This document shows positions 44,090-52,242 of a stretch of 64,000 nucleotides of DNA, one piece after another; position 1 is the stretch's first letter; each line of letters opens with the position of its first letter. The notes under the pieces were generated by a model. That model did no database searches. It saw only the letters and a program-made list of their open reading frames with translations, and had not been told where the DNA came from. Made by a program: the position numbers and the translations under genes. This DNA is from Mesostigma viride (Eukaryota; Streptophyta; Mesostigmatophyceae; Mesostigmatales; Mesostigmataceae). The stretch lies in NCBI GenBank assembly GCA_009746045.1, contig RPFO01000288.1, positions 63,552-127,551 on the forward strand, written 5' to 3'.

Positions 44090-45111
44090 ATGACGACTGC
44101 CCGTTTCACTCCGAGCCTGCTCCCACTGTGCGAGGCGTCCAGCGAGCACCCCGACAAGTGGGTGTGCGTGGGACGCAAATCTCGCCAGCCAAAGGTGACG
44201 AAGGTGTACAACGAGGAGATACTCTTGTACGATCACCGGCAGAGGAACGAGACGCTCGCCGTGAGAAACGCGTGCCCTCACCGCGGGGCGCGACTGTCTC
44301 ACAACTGCAAGGTGGAAGACGGGTGCGTCCGTTGCCCGTACCACGGGATGTACTGGGGCAAGCATAACAACGGCGACAACCACCTCGATGCCAAAGAAGA
44401 TACGGGCCTGGTCTGGGTGAACGCCGGCATCGGGGACGGGGGTCGTCTCCGCCGACTATGCCGGAGTTCGCTGACGACGGATACAGGACGTTTTCGTACT
44501 CGACGTGCGTGAGGGCGCACCCGATGATCGTCATGGAGAACCTCCTTGACCACGTGCATCTCCAGCACGTGCACAAGGTGAAGATCGTGGACGTCGAGAG
44601 CGCAGACGTGACGACCGAGACGGGCGGGGACGCGAGTCTCCTCACGGGAAAGAGCGTGTACAGCTATCCTGTGTCCGCCGACCTTGCGGGTCGCCTGCTG
44701 CTTCGACTCATGCCGGTCGAGGGCAAGGTCGCGAGGGTGCCTCCCCATGGCGCGCTGTCGATATCCGTCGACAACGAGTTTCACCTGCCGTACACGGCGA
44801 GTCTGCGTTTCAGGATATCCGGGCACGAAAAGCCCGTGTTCCTCCTTTGGTTCAGCGTGCAGCCCTACGAAGCGAACAAGTCGCTGGTCACCTGTCGCGT
44901 GTCGCGCAACATACTGACGGCACCCGCGTGGGACATGCTGTTCTGGCTGGTCAACGCCTTGCCGCTGAAGGAGGATGAGGACATTGTCGCGAACGTCGTG
45001 GCGGAGGAGTGGTGGCGCAATCGCCTGACTCCGGGTGACGCGTTCGTGAAGTTGTACAGGGACCGGATGAAGAAGGTCTACGGCATCATGTGCCCCGAGC
45101 CTTTCGCGTAG
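44090..45111 (+). CDS. Rieske-type non-haem iron oxygenase, frame broken at a G run
   Basis: N-terminal Rieske [2Fe-2S] domain with ligands C62-x-H64-x17-C82-x2-H85 (ACPHRGARLSH and CPYHGMYWG). The second frame (from about 44,458) carries the catalytic domain, including the mononuclear iron motif in ENLLDHVHLQHVH (E-x3-D-x2-H-x4-H) and YRDRMKKVYG near the end. All metal ligands are intact. The two frames are offset by what would be one missing base in the G5 run at 44,438-44,442. Such enzymes use NAD(P)H-derived electrons to hydroxylate or cleave aromatic, sterol, choline or chlorophyll-type substrates. The substrate here cannot be told. A metabolic gene in a virus-like block is notable. Confidence 0.85.
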
Positions 45112-45140
45112 AAAATGTCAGCATTATGTGAGCACAAAAA

Positions 45141-45419
45141 ATGAGGGCGCGCAAGAGATTCACAAAGGCCGAGGGAGAGGCCCTCAAAGAGTACCAGATG
45201 TTGACGCGGTGGATGGAGGAGACCACGCGCATGCTGAACGAGGCGCGGGCCACGTTCGGCCCAAACGTGTGCGTGAACGAGGCGATGATACAGCGCTACT
45301 GGGCCAACGAGGCCGCGATCATATGGAGGAGGGTCGGGGTGAGGAACTGGTCGCAACACGTCATGGACATCATGGCCGAGTTGTTGCGCCGGTCGGGCGC
45401 CCGCGTGCCCAAGACTTGA
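45141..45419 (+). CDS. Small unknown protein
   Basis: 92 aa, MRARKRFTKAEGEALKEY..., helical and charged, with WMEETTRMLNEARATFG and IIWRRVGVRNWSQHV. It starts 30 bases after the Rieske gene on the same strand. No family recognised. Confidence 0.5.
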   Translation: MRARKRFTKAEGEALKEYQMLTRWMEETTRMLNEARATFGPNVCVNEAMIQRYWANEAAIIWRRVGVRNWSQHVMDIMAELLRRSGARVPKT

Positions 45420-45500
45420 AATGCCAACAACAGTTGTGGCTACTCACTAGCCTCTTTCGTTCACGCGGTCTCAATAATCTACCAACTTCTTAAAGCACAT

Positions 45501-45839
45501 ATGAGCGATGAGGATGATCTAGGTCCGGTGGTGGTGGAAAGGGCACCTGGTATAACGGACTTTCTGTACCCATGGGGCGAGAAATGCACCACCATTTTTT
45601 CGGGGGACGCGTGTCCAATATTGGAGGAGGGTGACGATCAGATGGATTTCGTGATATCGTCCACACACCGTCTCTGTTGCAATAGAGTTTGCGACAAAAT
45701 TACCAGAAAGGGCGGCATGAAAAAGTGCGCAACTTGCAAAAAGGCATATTACTGCTCAAAGAAATGCCAAACGGAGGCGTGGCCGCTTCACAAGATTGGA
45801 TGTGCTCGTTTAAGAGACGGATGGTGTGAAACACAGTAG
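45501..45839 (+). CDS. MYND-type zinc finger protein
   Basis: 112 aa. The C-terminal part has the full MYND pattern: CCNRVCDK...CATCKKAYYCSKKCQ...WPLHKIGCAR, with C-x2-C, YCS..CQ, H and C in order. MYND domains bind proline-rich peptides and are common in giant viruses and algae. The N-terminus is acidic. A stand-alone MYND protein of this size is typical of viral versions. Confidence 0.85.
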   Translation: MSDEDDLGPVVVERAPGITDFLYPWGEKCTTIFSGDACPILEEGDDQMDFVISSTHRLCCNRVCDKITRKGGMKKCATCKKAYYCSKKCQTEAWPLHKIGCARLRDGWCETQ

Positions 45840-45960
45840 GCTGCTAACGAGAGTCGCAACACGTTGTCGCGCCGGTTGGGCGCCCCCGTCCCACGCGCGC
45901 CATAAATTGCTCAGCGAGACGGCCGTAGCCTCCCGAGCCTCGTGACGCGACTGCGCAAAC

Positions 45961-46704
45961 ATGTCCTCAAACATCCTTGAAGCGTCCACGGAAGCGGACG
46001 TCCTCAAAGCGTCCCCGCGCGTCCGCGTGACGCCTGACGGGAGGATCTCGGTGATCGATGTCATATCAATTGCTTGCTTCACAAAGAACGCTGGCATTTT
46101 TGTGGAAAAAGCAAGTGCCAGAGCTTCCGAATATTTTTCAAGGGTTGGAAAGGTCAACAAGGAGCTGGTGCAGTCTATCAGTTTATGGAAATTTCCTGGA
46201 CAAAGGCAAAGGGATACCCCGGTCATGGACCTTGACGGCATAAGAAAATTTGTTTGCGCGCTGCCAGGCGTGACCCGCGAGTGCGCAAACAAGGCTGTAC
46301 AGGCAGACACCTTGGACAAGCTAATAGACATTTTGTCTTCAGCAACGCACAGGAAGCGCAAAAGGATGGATGAAAGGGACGTACAGGCCGGGCTTGCGGA
46401 AAGGCTTGGAGGCAAGCGGGAGGTGAGGTGCCGGGCTGGGGTGATCGACATACTGTGCCCAGACACCAAGCGGTTGATCGAGGTGAAGGAGTTTAGCTCC
46501 GGCCTGCACGGCGTGGGACAGCTCATTGGGTACGGGCTTGACTACCCGGACTACACCAAGCGCCTTCACCTGTTTCGCACGCCGACGACGCCCAACGTGA
46601 CGGCGGAGAGGCTGCTTGTACTCAAGGAGGTCTGCAACTTGCATAAGATAGAGCTGACACTGGATGAAAGCATAGAGTTGCAGGACCCCAACATCAACTT
46701 GTAA
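45961..46704 (+). CDS. BRO-like domain fused to a PD-(D/E)XK nuclease-like domain
   Basis: 247 aa. The N-terminal half has VRVTPDGRISVIDVI, KFPGQRQRDTPVMDLDGI and ALPG. This domain, shared with the next gene, is known from viral and protist BRO/KilA-N-like proteins (assignment from memory). The C-terminal half has a PD-(D/E)XK core: AGVIDILCPDTKRLIEVKEF with D, E-x-K, then GVGQLIGYGLDYP, as in restriction-like nucleases and resolvases. It likely acts on DNA. The fusion of the two parts is unusual. Confidence 0.65.
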   Translation: MSSNILEASTEADVLKASPRVRVTPDGRISVIDVISIACFTKNAGIFVEKASARASEYFSRVGKVNKELVQSISLWKFPGQRQRDTPVMDLDGIRKFVCALPGVTRECANKAVQADTLDKLIDILSSATHRKRKRMDERDVQAGLAERLGGKREVRCRAGVIDILCPDTKRLIEVKEFSSGLHGVGQLIGYGLDYPDYTKRLHLFRTPTTPNVTAERLLVLKEVCNLHKIELTLDESIELQDPNINL

Positions 46705-46839
46705 ACAACTCTCCATTTTATGTAAAAAACTAAGTTCAAGGTTGTCCAGGTTGGTACAACAAACAAGGGTATATTTGCAATTAAACAGGTGGCGCGCTTA
46801 TACCACTTGACAAAATATCTTCTGCCATCAGTGTATGTC

Positions 46840-47733
46840 ATGGCATCACACGCCCTTGTGATGTATCTGCAGCCCTCGCGCGATGTGCCGGGCGAGGACC
46901 CCTTTGCAAACAAGATACGAGTTACGTCCGATGGCAAGATATCGGTAATCGATGTGATCAAGTGCGTGCTCTTTATGGACGACAATGGAACTTTTACGCG
47001 CAATGCCGCAATACACGCCAGCACGGCTTTCGCGAACCTCCGCAAGGAACACCCGGAGGTTTACCATTCTATAGTAAACCTGAAGTTCCCTGGTCCCGGG
47101 CAGCGAGATACCCCCGTCACTGACAGACGGGGTATCATAAGGATCGTGCAGCTGCTTCCCGGCAGGCGTGCCGCTTCCTTCCGCGACACGCTCGCGACGC
47201 TGTTTGAGCGGTACCTAGACGCGGACCGATCCCTGGCTGACGATATATACGCCCGCGCCGACACAAGGGACCAAGAGCTGCTGGATAACAAGCGCGTTAA
47301 GAGCTGCGAGTCTACAAAAAGCCACATGCAGGCCGTCAAGGAGAGCGGCGCTTCGTCGAGAGTATACGCGCACGTAAACGAGGTGCAAAACTACACGGCT
47401 ACGGGCATGCACACACGTGAGATCCGCCAGTTGCATCAGATGAAGAAGAGCGACTGTACTCGCGACTACCTACCGGAGAGCGTGTGCGCAGGAATTGACC
47501 TGATGAACATCCTTAACAAGAACGCCATAGTCAGGGGCGAGAACCCCTCTGCCAGCATTGACATCATAGGCAGCAAGTTGTTTTCAGTCTTTAGGGATCT
47601 AAAGATGCATGAGGAGGCTGGCGTACCGCAGCCAAGGTCGTTTGCTCTGGCCAACAAAAGCAGGAGAGAAGAGTACAACGCCAGGCACAAGCTGACCGCT
47701 GAACAGCCGGCGAGTAAGCGTATCTGTTCATAA
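46840..47733 (+). CDS. BRO-like domain protein, paralogue of the preceding gene
   Basis: 297 aa from ATG 46,840 (MASHALVMYLQPSRD); the longer open frame upstream begins with GTG. It shares IRVTSDGKISVIDVIK, LKFPGPGQRDTPVTDRRGI, LLPGRRAASFRDTLA and FERYLDADRSLADDI with the gene at 45,961. Instead of a nuclease it has a different C-terminal region (EVQNYTATGMHTREIRQL) like the second domain of viral BRO proteins, and a basic tail. A DNA-binding regulator is a reasonable guess. Confidence 0.6.
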   Translation: MASHALVMYLQPSRDVPGEDPFANKIRVTSDGKISVIDVIKCVLFMDDNGTFTRNAAIHASTAFANLRKEHPEVYHSIVNLKFPGPGQRDTPVTDRRGIIRIVQLLPGRRAASFRDTLATLFERYLDADRSLADDIYARADTRDQELLDNKRVKSCESTKSHMQAVKESGASSRVYAHVNEVQNYTATGMHTREIRQLHQMKKSDCTRDYLPESVCAGIDLMNILNKNAIVRGENPSASIDIIGSKLFSVFRDLKMHEEAGVPQPRSFALANKSRREEYNARHKLTAEQPASKRICS

Positions 47734-47793
47734 TCATGTCATCAATTATTTTATAAAAGAGTATAACGTTGCAAATGGCATCTGAAGCACAAT

Positions 47794-47994
47794 GAGGCAT
47801 GTGTGACAGCTTATAAAGCCGCCTGGCTAAATCGATAGCGGACATGCCAGTGAACGACTTGACAATCTGGCGTATGTAAGATGGTTCATTCTATTTGCAA
47901 GAAATTCCCACAAGTTTAACTTGCGTTTCCCCGTTAACAAATGGCATTTGAGGCATGTGTGACAGCTTAAAAAGCCGCCTAGCTAAATCGATAG
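47794..47994. repeat. 45 bp direct repeat pair between convergent genes
   Basis: GAGGCATGTGTGACAGCTTA... at 47,794-47,838 is repeated at 47,950-47,994 with two mismatches in 45. The segment is non-coding. It contains GCCGCCTGGCTAAATCGATAG, which looks slightly tRNA-like but does not fold as one. Confidence 0.75.
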
Positions 47995-48020
47995 AATGCG
48001 CTTGTCAGTCGTAACGACAC

Positions 48021-48953
48021 CTAGGAAGCCTGATCAGCGTCATCGTCGCTGTCCAAAACGATGACGTCGTTGTCGGTCTTCTGTCGCTTGCTGGCCTGCT
48101 CGTCCTCGCCGTTGCCGTCGCGCTTGCCGACCTCCGAGTGCTGGTTGTCGTCGATCTTGTCGTCCGCGGCGACGTGTTCATCCTCTTCGTACGTGGGCTC
48201 GGGCTCGGGCTCGTCGTCCACGCTGTCGGGCAGGGTGTCGGAGCCGGCCATGAACGCGAGCACAGTGAGCTGGGTGTCGAACTCGAAGTAGGGGAACGAG
48301 AGCTCGGGATGGCGCTCGTCGTTCTCCTCGTCGGTGTCCATGCCGAGCTCGGTGCAGATGGGGCAGAGGACGGGCCAGTCCGGGTCGGCGCTCTCCAGGA
48401 AGTCCCATACGCAGCTGATGCACACGCCGCCGATGTGGAAGTGCGGGTTAGGGGTCTTGCAGGAGTACACGTTGGTGAGCGTCTCGTTGCAGACCTGGCA
48501 GGTGCTGTAGGACTCGAGGACGCCCGCGCCGTTCTCCAGGAAGCCGCCGGTCTTGGTGCAGATGAACGCGGCCATCTCGAACTCCTCGTTGCCCCTGCCG
48601 ACGCTGGGAGTGAATGAGCAGTCTGCCTTCTCGTCACCGTGAAGCTTGAGGGCCGCCACCCTCGCCCTCTCCTCGTGCACGGCAGCCGCGTCCTTGACAG
48701 CACTCGTCATCTCTTTCCTGCAAGGGGCGCAATTTCTTGCGATGCCCTCGAAAAAAACGCCGTTCAGACGGAAGGAGGACACGGGTACCAGACCTTTGCA
48801 GCGGTGGCACCTGGCCTTGGGTGAGGCTGGCGTTTTGTCAGGGTTGGCTGCCTTCCACTTTTCGATGCTCTCTTCGTTCTTGTAGGTTTTCTTCACCATC
48901 TCGCCGGTTTCCGGGTCGTACAGCCATCGGTTCTGGGTTCCGCACGTCCTCAT
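48021..48953 (-). CDS. RING-like zinc protein
   Basis: 310 aa. It has an N-terminal CHRCKGLVP...CAPCRKE zinc-like pair. In the middle is a RING-like arrangement: CQVCNETLTN, HFHIGGVCISCVWDFLE and WPVLCPICTELG (C-x2-C, H, C-x2-C, C-x2-C). The last quarter is acidic, with Asp/Glu runs and a nuclear-localisation-like ASKRQKTD. A role as a ubiquitin E3 or chromatin-binding protein is inferred from the RING-like pattern. Confidence 0.6.
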   Translation of the reverse strand: MRTCGTQNRWLYDPETGEMVKKTYKNEESIEKWKAANPDKTPASPKARCHRCKGLVPVSSFRLNGVFFEGIARNCAPCRKEMTSAVKDAAAVHEERARVAALKLHGDEKADCSFTPSVGRGNEEFEMAAFICTKTGGFLENGAGVLESYSTCQVCNETLTNVYSCKTPNPHFHIGGVCISCVWDFLESADPDWPVLCPICTELGMDTDEENDERHPELSFPYFEFDTQLTVLAFMAGSDTLPDSVDDEPEPEPTYEEDEHVAADDKIDDNQHSEVGKRDGNGEDEQASKRQKTDNDVIVLDSDDDADQAS

Positions 48954-48971
48954 CCTCGAAAAAAGTCGTGA

Positions 48972-49255
48972 GCAGGCAAAATTTCGGGTGATTCGGGCCT
49001 CGAGAGACGAACAGAAGCGAATTTCGGGTGCTCAGGGCCTCTGGAACGCAAACCGGACCGAATTTCGGTCGAGCCAGACGGAAGGAAAACAAATTTGGGC
49101 GGTCCGGAACTCCGGAAGACGACCAGCGGCGATTTTTGGGTGGTTCGGGCCTCGGGAATTCGAACAGCGAAATTCTTGGGTGCTTCGGACGCTTAGCAAA
49201 CAACACCACAGGCGAATTCTTGGGTGGTTCGGGCCGTTTAGGAGTTTCTTGGGTG
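48972..49255. repeat. Degenerate tandem repeats of about 40 bp, seven copies
   Basis: Units begin with variants of AATTTCGGGTGGTTCGGGCC (48,978, 49,019, 49,060, 49,096 and 49,132, then two AATTCTTGGGTG versions near 49,170 and 49,215). They lie between the divergent genes 48,953 (-) and 49,709 (+). Confidence 0.75.
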
Positions 49256-49345
49256 TGCAGACTGGATGGACAGTGAGATGGATGACTTTGGTGGGGGCTT
49301 CCTGTTAATAACCTTTTTTGTTCACTGCCATTTTGGCTTTTCGAC

Positions 49346-49590
49346 CAGAAATCCGTTTTTTCTAGAGGACCGGCACCGCGTGGCGTTTTTTTGGGCGCTT
49401 GTACCGGTTCAGGCAGAAATCCGTACGGGCTGACGCATTTCCAGAGGACCAGAACCACGTGGCGTCTTTTTGGGCGCTTGGGTCGGTTCGGGCAGAAATC
49501 CGTACGGGCTGACGCATTTCCAGAGGACCGGATCCACGTGGCGTCTTTTTGGGCGCTTGGGCCGGTTCGGGCAGAAATCCGTGCGGACCG
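49346..49590. repeat. 79 bp tandem repeats, about three copies
   Basis: CAGAAATCCGT recurs at 49,414, 49,493 and 49,572 (period 79), with a shorter copy at 49,346. Units also contain CCACGTGGCGTCTTTTTGGG. The open frame through this block is a repeat by-product rather than the N-terminus of the next gene. Confidence 0.8.
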
Positions 49591-49708
49591 AAAGCTCAAG
49601 TGCATTGACAGGAATTGCATGCCAATAATTTTTGGTGGACCCGTCGACCTGAGCTCTGGACACCATATCAGCTGCATTCAGTGCCATTCTGTCCGAAATT
49701 GTGTTGCC

Positions 49709-50359
49709 ATGGAGGAGGAGAATACATCCAGTTCTGAGTATTCTTCCACGGAAAGCAGCAGTGAATGCGATTCTGACAAGGAGAACGTACCTCCCAAAGG
49801 GCAAATTCGGGTGGAGCGGACGCCGGATCGGAGCTCGTCCACCGGAAATTTCACGAACAGCTGTTTGTCGTCTAAAGAGCTGGTTTCTAGGGATCAAGTG
49901 GCCTCTTTCGAGTTTTCAGAGCCTGTTTCCGAGAGCAGGAGGCTGCACGAGTCCGCCCAAGTTTTCGCTTCTCGTGTGGATGGGACGCCGGAGCAGAGCC
50001 CGTGCACCGGAAATCGCGTCATAAGGCTCAACGAGGGGCCTTTGCCTTCCAAAGTTTTGGTTCCCAGGGACTTTGCAACCAATGTCCTGGCCCAGTTCTC
50101 TGATATGAAGGACAAGATCGAGAATGTCGTCTCAAAGAACAAGAAACTGCGCGACGCCGCCCGAAAACGGCACGAGAGGGTCCGGAAGAAGCTGGTCGTG
50201 GAGGTGGAAACGGTCAGGCAGGAGCTGGAGGAGAAGGATGCCACCATTATTCAGATGAGGCGGACGGTGTCTGACCTTATGAGCAGCAACGACAGGCTGA
50301 GGTGCAGGCTTTCGGAGGTCGAGACGGCGCTTGCGAATCAGAAGGCGACTGTAAAATAA
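49709..50359 (+). CDS. Coiled-coil protein with acidic Ser-rich N-terminus
   Basis: 216 aa from the ATG at 49,709 (MEEENTSSSEYSSTESSSE). I chose this start because the longer frame runs through the 79 bp repeats. The N-terminus is Ser/Glu-rich with DSDKENVPPKGQ. Two imperfect repeats follow (RVERTPDRSSSTGN and RVDGTPEQSPCTGN, each then L.SK.LV.RD). The C-terminal third is a long coiled coil (KIENVVSKNKKLRDAARKRH, ELEEKDATIIQMRRTVSDL). No family recognised. Confidence 0.6.
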   Translation: MEEENTSSSEYSSTESSSECDSDKENVPPKGQIRVERTPDRSSSTGNFTNSCLSSKELVSRDQVASFEFSEPVSESRRLHESAQVFASRVDGTPEQSPCTGNRVIRLNEGPLPSKVLVPRDFATNVLAQFSDMKDKIENVVSKNKKLRDAARKRHERVRKKLVVEVETVRQELEEKDATIIQMRRTVSDLMSSNDRLRCRLSEVETALANQKATVK

Positions 50360-50360
50360 A

Positions 50361-50624
50361 ATGACGGCCAGTTGTCATGGAGAAGCGGAAAGGCGTCGTC
50401 GGCGCTTTGCGGAGGCTGTTACGCTTTTTAACAAGGGGCAGAAGCAGGGCGGTTGTATCGGCGGAATGCCTGCTGCGTCGCCAGATGTCGGCCCCCAGAA
50501 ATCAGGACGAGCGAACCAGACACAACAGCTTGGATTTAGAACATCCGTATCCGGTCCCTCGCCGCGAGAAATCCAGGTTGTGCAGGGAGACGCGATAGAC
50601 CTTATAGCGCACAGTAGTTTCTAA
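50361..50624 (+). CDS. Doubtful small basic protein
   Basis: Two overlapping frames are open: 50,361-50,624 (MTASCHGEAERRRRRFAEAV) and 50,377-50,598 (MEKRKGVVGALRRLLRFLTR). Either could be the real gene, and neither has a recognisable domain. The second has a more regular basic amphipathic helix. Confidence 0.3.
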   Translation: MTASCHGEAERRRRRFAEAVTLFNKGQKQGGCIGGMPAASPDVGPQKSGRANQTQQLGFRTSVSGPSPREIQVVQGDAIDLIAHSSF

Positions 50625-50642
50625 TCTTATAATGTATATATC

Positions 50643-50831
50643 ATGCGCCCTTTGACATCTTCCAACGAGCATGCCCCCCCGGTTGTGGAGGGGCTCTCAG
50701 ACCTGAAGCCGGTCGAGTCACTCGACCCTGTTTTGCCAGGCAGGCACATTGCGGCGATTCTGGGTTTGCTGTCAGTAGGACTGTCCGCCTGGCTCATCCT
50801 GTTTGCAATGCTATGGGTGCTATTGCAGTAG
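50643..50831 (+). CDS. Small membrane protein
   Basis: 62 aa with a hydrophilic N-terminus and one C-terminal membrane helix (IAAILGLLSVGLSAWLILFA). Tail-anchored topology is likely. Typical of small virion membrane proteins, but no family is recognised. Confidence 0.5.
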   Translation: MRPLTSSNEHAPPVVEGLSDLKPVESLDPVLPGRHIAAILGLLSVGLSAWLILFAMLWVLLQ

Positions 50832-50858
50832 CTGTCGATTATTTTGTGTGTGCACTTT

Positions 50859-51017
50859 ATGGGCGCGTGTTTTAGCAAGAGGACAGACACGCACTGCGGC
50901 AGATGCGTGGTTGTCGTGAATGGGCGCGTGATCGTAGAGCCGCTGCTGGAGTCGGTGCGCGACTCCGTGCCTCGCGCGGTGGGCGATGGGCGTGTGCAGC
51001 CACGATGGCATTTGTAA
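50859..51017 (+). CDS. 52 aa peptide with N-myristoylation signal
   Basis: The ORF starts MGACFSKRTDTHCGRC and ends in TAA at 51,015-51,017. Gly2, Ser6 and Lys7 fit the N-myristoyltransferase consensus, and Cys4 is a natural palmitoylation site, so the peptide may be fixed to membranes. It lies in a tight series of small plus-strand ORFs. Too short for family assignment. Confidence 0.45.
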   Translation: MGACFSKRTDTHCGRCVVVVNGRVIVEPLLESVRDSVPRAVGDGRVQPRWHL

Positions 51018-51107
51018 ATATAACTTTCGTAAACTTTCGTTAATAAAAAGGATTTTGACGCAAACGCTCGCCTAACAGGGCGACGAAATTGTAGAAACAC
51101 TCAGTAA

Positions 51108-52061
51108 ATGACAAAGCAGTTCCGTGTGTCGCCGGACGCCCGCGACGTGCGCCTCAGCGTGCGTGCGGCGTCCGTGGTCCCGTTTAATTATTACGGCAAA
51201 GCGCGGCGAGAGACTCTACGCCGCATCGCGCTTATGCAGGGCTTGCGACCGTTCCGCAGCGCCACCCTGCGCGAGCTGGAGTGCAGCGTGTTCGCAAACC
51301 AGCGGGCCATCACCATACAGCGGTGGGTGAGGCGCAAGGTGCTGCCGTACGCACGCGCCAAGAGAACGATCGCTCGTCACCTGGCAGCGAGGGTGTCTAA
51401 CAAGGAGGACCCGATAACGATGGACGCGCTGCCGTCGAAAGAGAGAGTCTTCAAGTTCGTGCGTCCCACGCGGCAAGTGGTGGGGTTTGACGCCGTGCGG
51501 CTGGCGGAGTACATCGCGACGTCAGGGAGGTTCGAGGACCCCGCCACGCGTTTTCCGTTCACGGCGGTAGACCTGTGGCGTCTGGATAAGCAGGTGAGGG
51601 AGCTGGGGTTCCAGAGGCACTCGACGCTGTTTATATACCAGCACCCGGAGATAGTGGACGCGATACGCGAGCACGAGTCGCTAGTTGCCGGCATAGACAG
51701 GGTCGCGACCGAGCTGGTGTCTAGCATGATCGATATCGTGGGCGGAGAGAACGTGGACGCACAATCGCTGATGGCGGTGGCGACAGACTATATTCCCCAA
51801 TGGCGCGTCTACATGCGGCACTTGCGCGCGCTCGACGAGCACGCGAGCAAGGCGACGGCGCAGACGTGCGTGAACATGGTGAAGGCTGAGAGGGACGCGG
51901 CGGCCGCCTTGGGCGGCGAGGTGCCCGCGTACACGCTAGCGTGGCTGGCGGCTTCCATGGCATACCACACGCTGCACGACGCCGGGATCGGTTGCGATCA
52001 GCCGCTTGTGGACACGGGGGAGATGATCGTGTGCGCCATGTTGATACGCTCTTCCGCGTGA
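51108..52061 (+). CDS. IQ-motif and U-box-like protein
   Basis: 317 aa. An IQ-like helix (AITIQRWVRRKVLPYARAKR) near residue 68 could bind calmodulin. It is followed by a U-box-like segment: NKEDPITMDALPSKE, VGFDAVRLAEYIATSG and FEDPATRFPFTAVDLWRLD. That order (DP.T...L, then a second DP.TR.PF) is like U-box folds and is seen in several giant-virus proteins (from memory). The C-terminal half is helical with no known domain. An E3 ubiquitin ligase role is inference. Confidence 0.6.
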   Translation: MTKQFRVSPDARDVRLSVRAASVVPFNYYGKARRETLRRIALMQGLRPFRSATLRELECSVFANQRAITIQRWVRRKVLPYARAKRTIARHLAARVSNKEDPITMDALPSKERVFKFVRPTRQVVGFDAVRLAEYIATSGRFEDPATRFPFTAVDLWRLDKQVRELGFQRHSTLFIYQHPEIVDAIREHESLVAGIDRVATELVSSMIDIVGGENVDAQSLMAVATDYIPQWRVYMRHLRALDEHASKATAQTCVNMVKAERDAAAALGGEVPAYTLAWLAASMAYHTLHDAGIGCDQPLVDTGEMIVCAMLIRSSA

Positions 52062-52242
52062 ACACGCAGCAGGGCCAGGCAACAGGCATTGAGGAGGAAC
52101 AAACGCGTTCGCGCTTCCGTGTGAGTCTAAATCGGCCCGGTTTATTAGATGCCATGTCTACCAAGCTCATACCCGTGGACCTGGAGGAGGAGGAAGCGGG
52201 CTCGGGGGCGGCGTTTCGGCACCGGCCGTTCGGGGCGGTGTG

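Noticed and set aside
47820-47900. tRNA-like segment
   Set aside because: GGCTAAATCGATAG resembles a D arm, but no acceptor stem, anticodon arm or T arm could be built.
49391-49708. Extended N-terminus of the coiled-coil gene
   Set aside because: The residues come from the 79 bp non-coding repeats, so the ATG at 49,709 is preferred.
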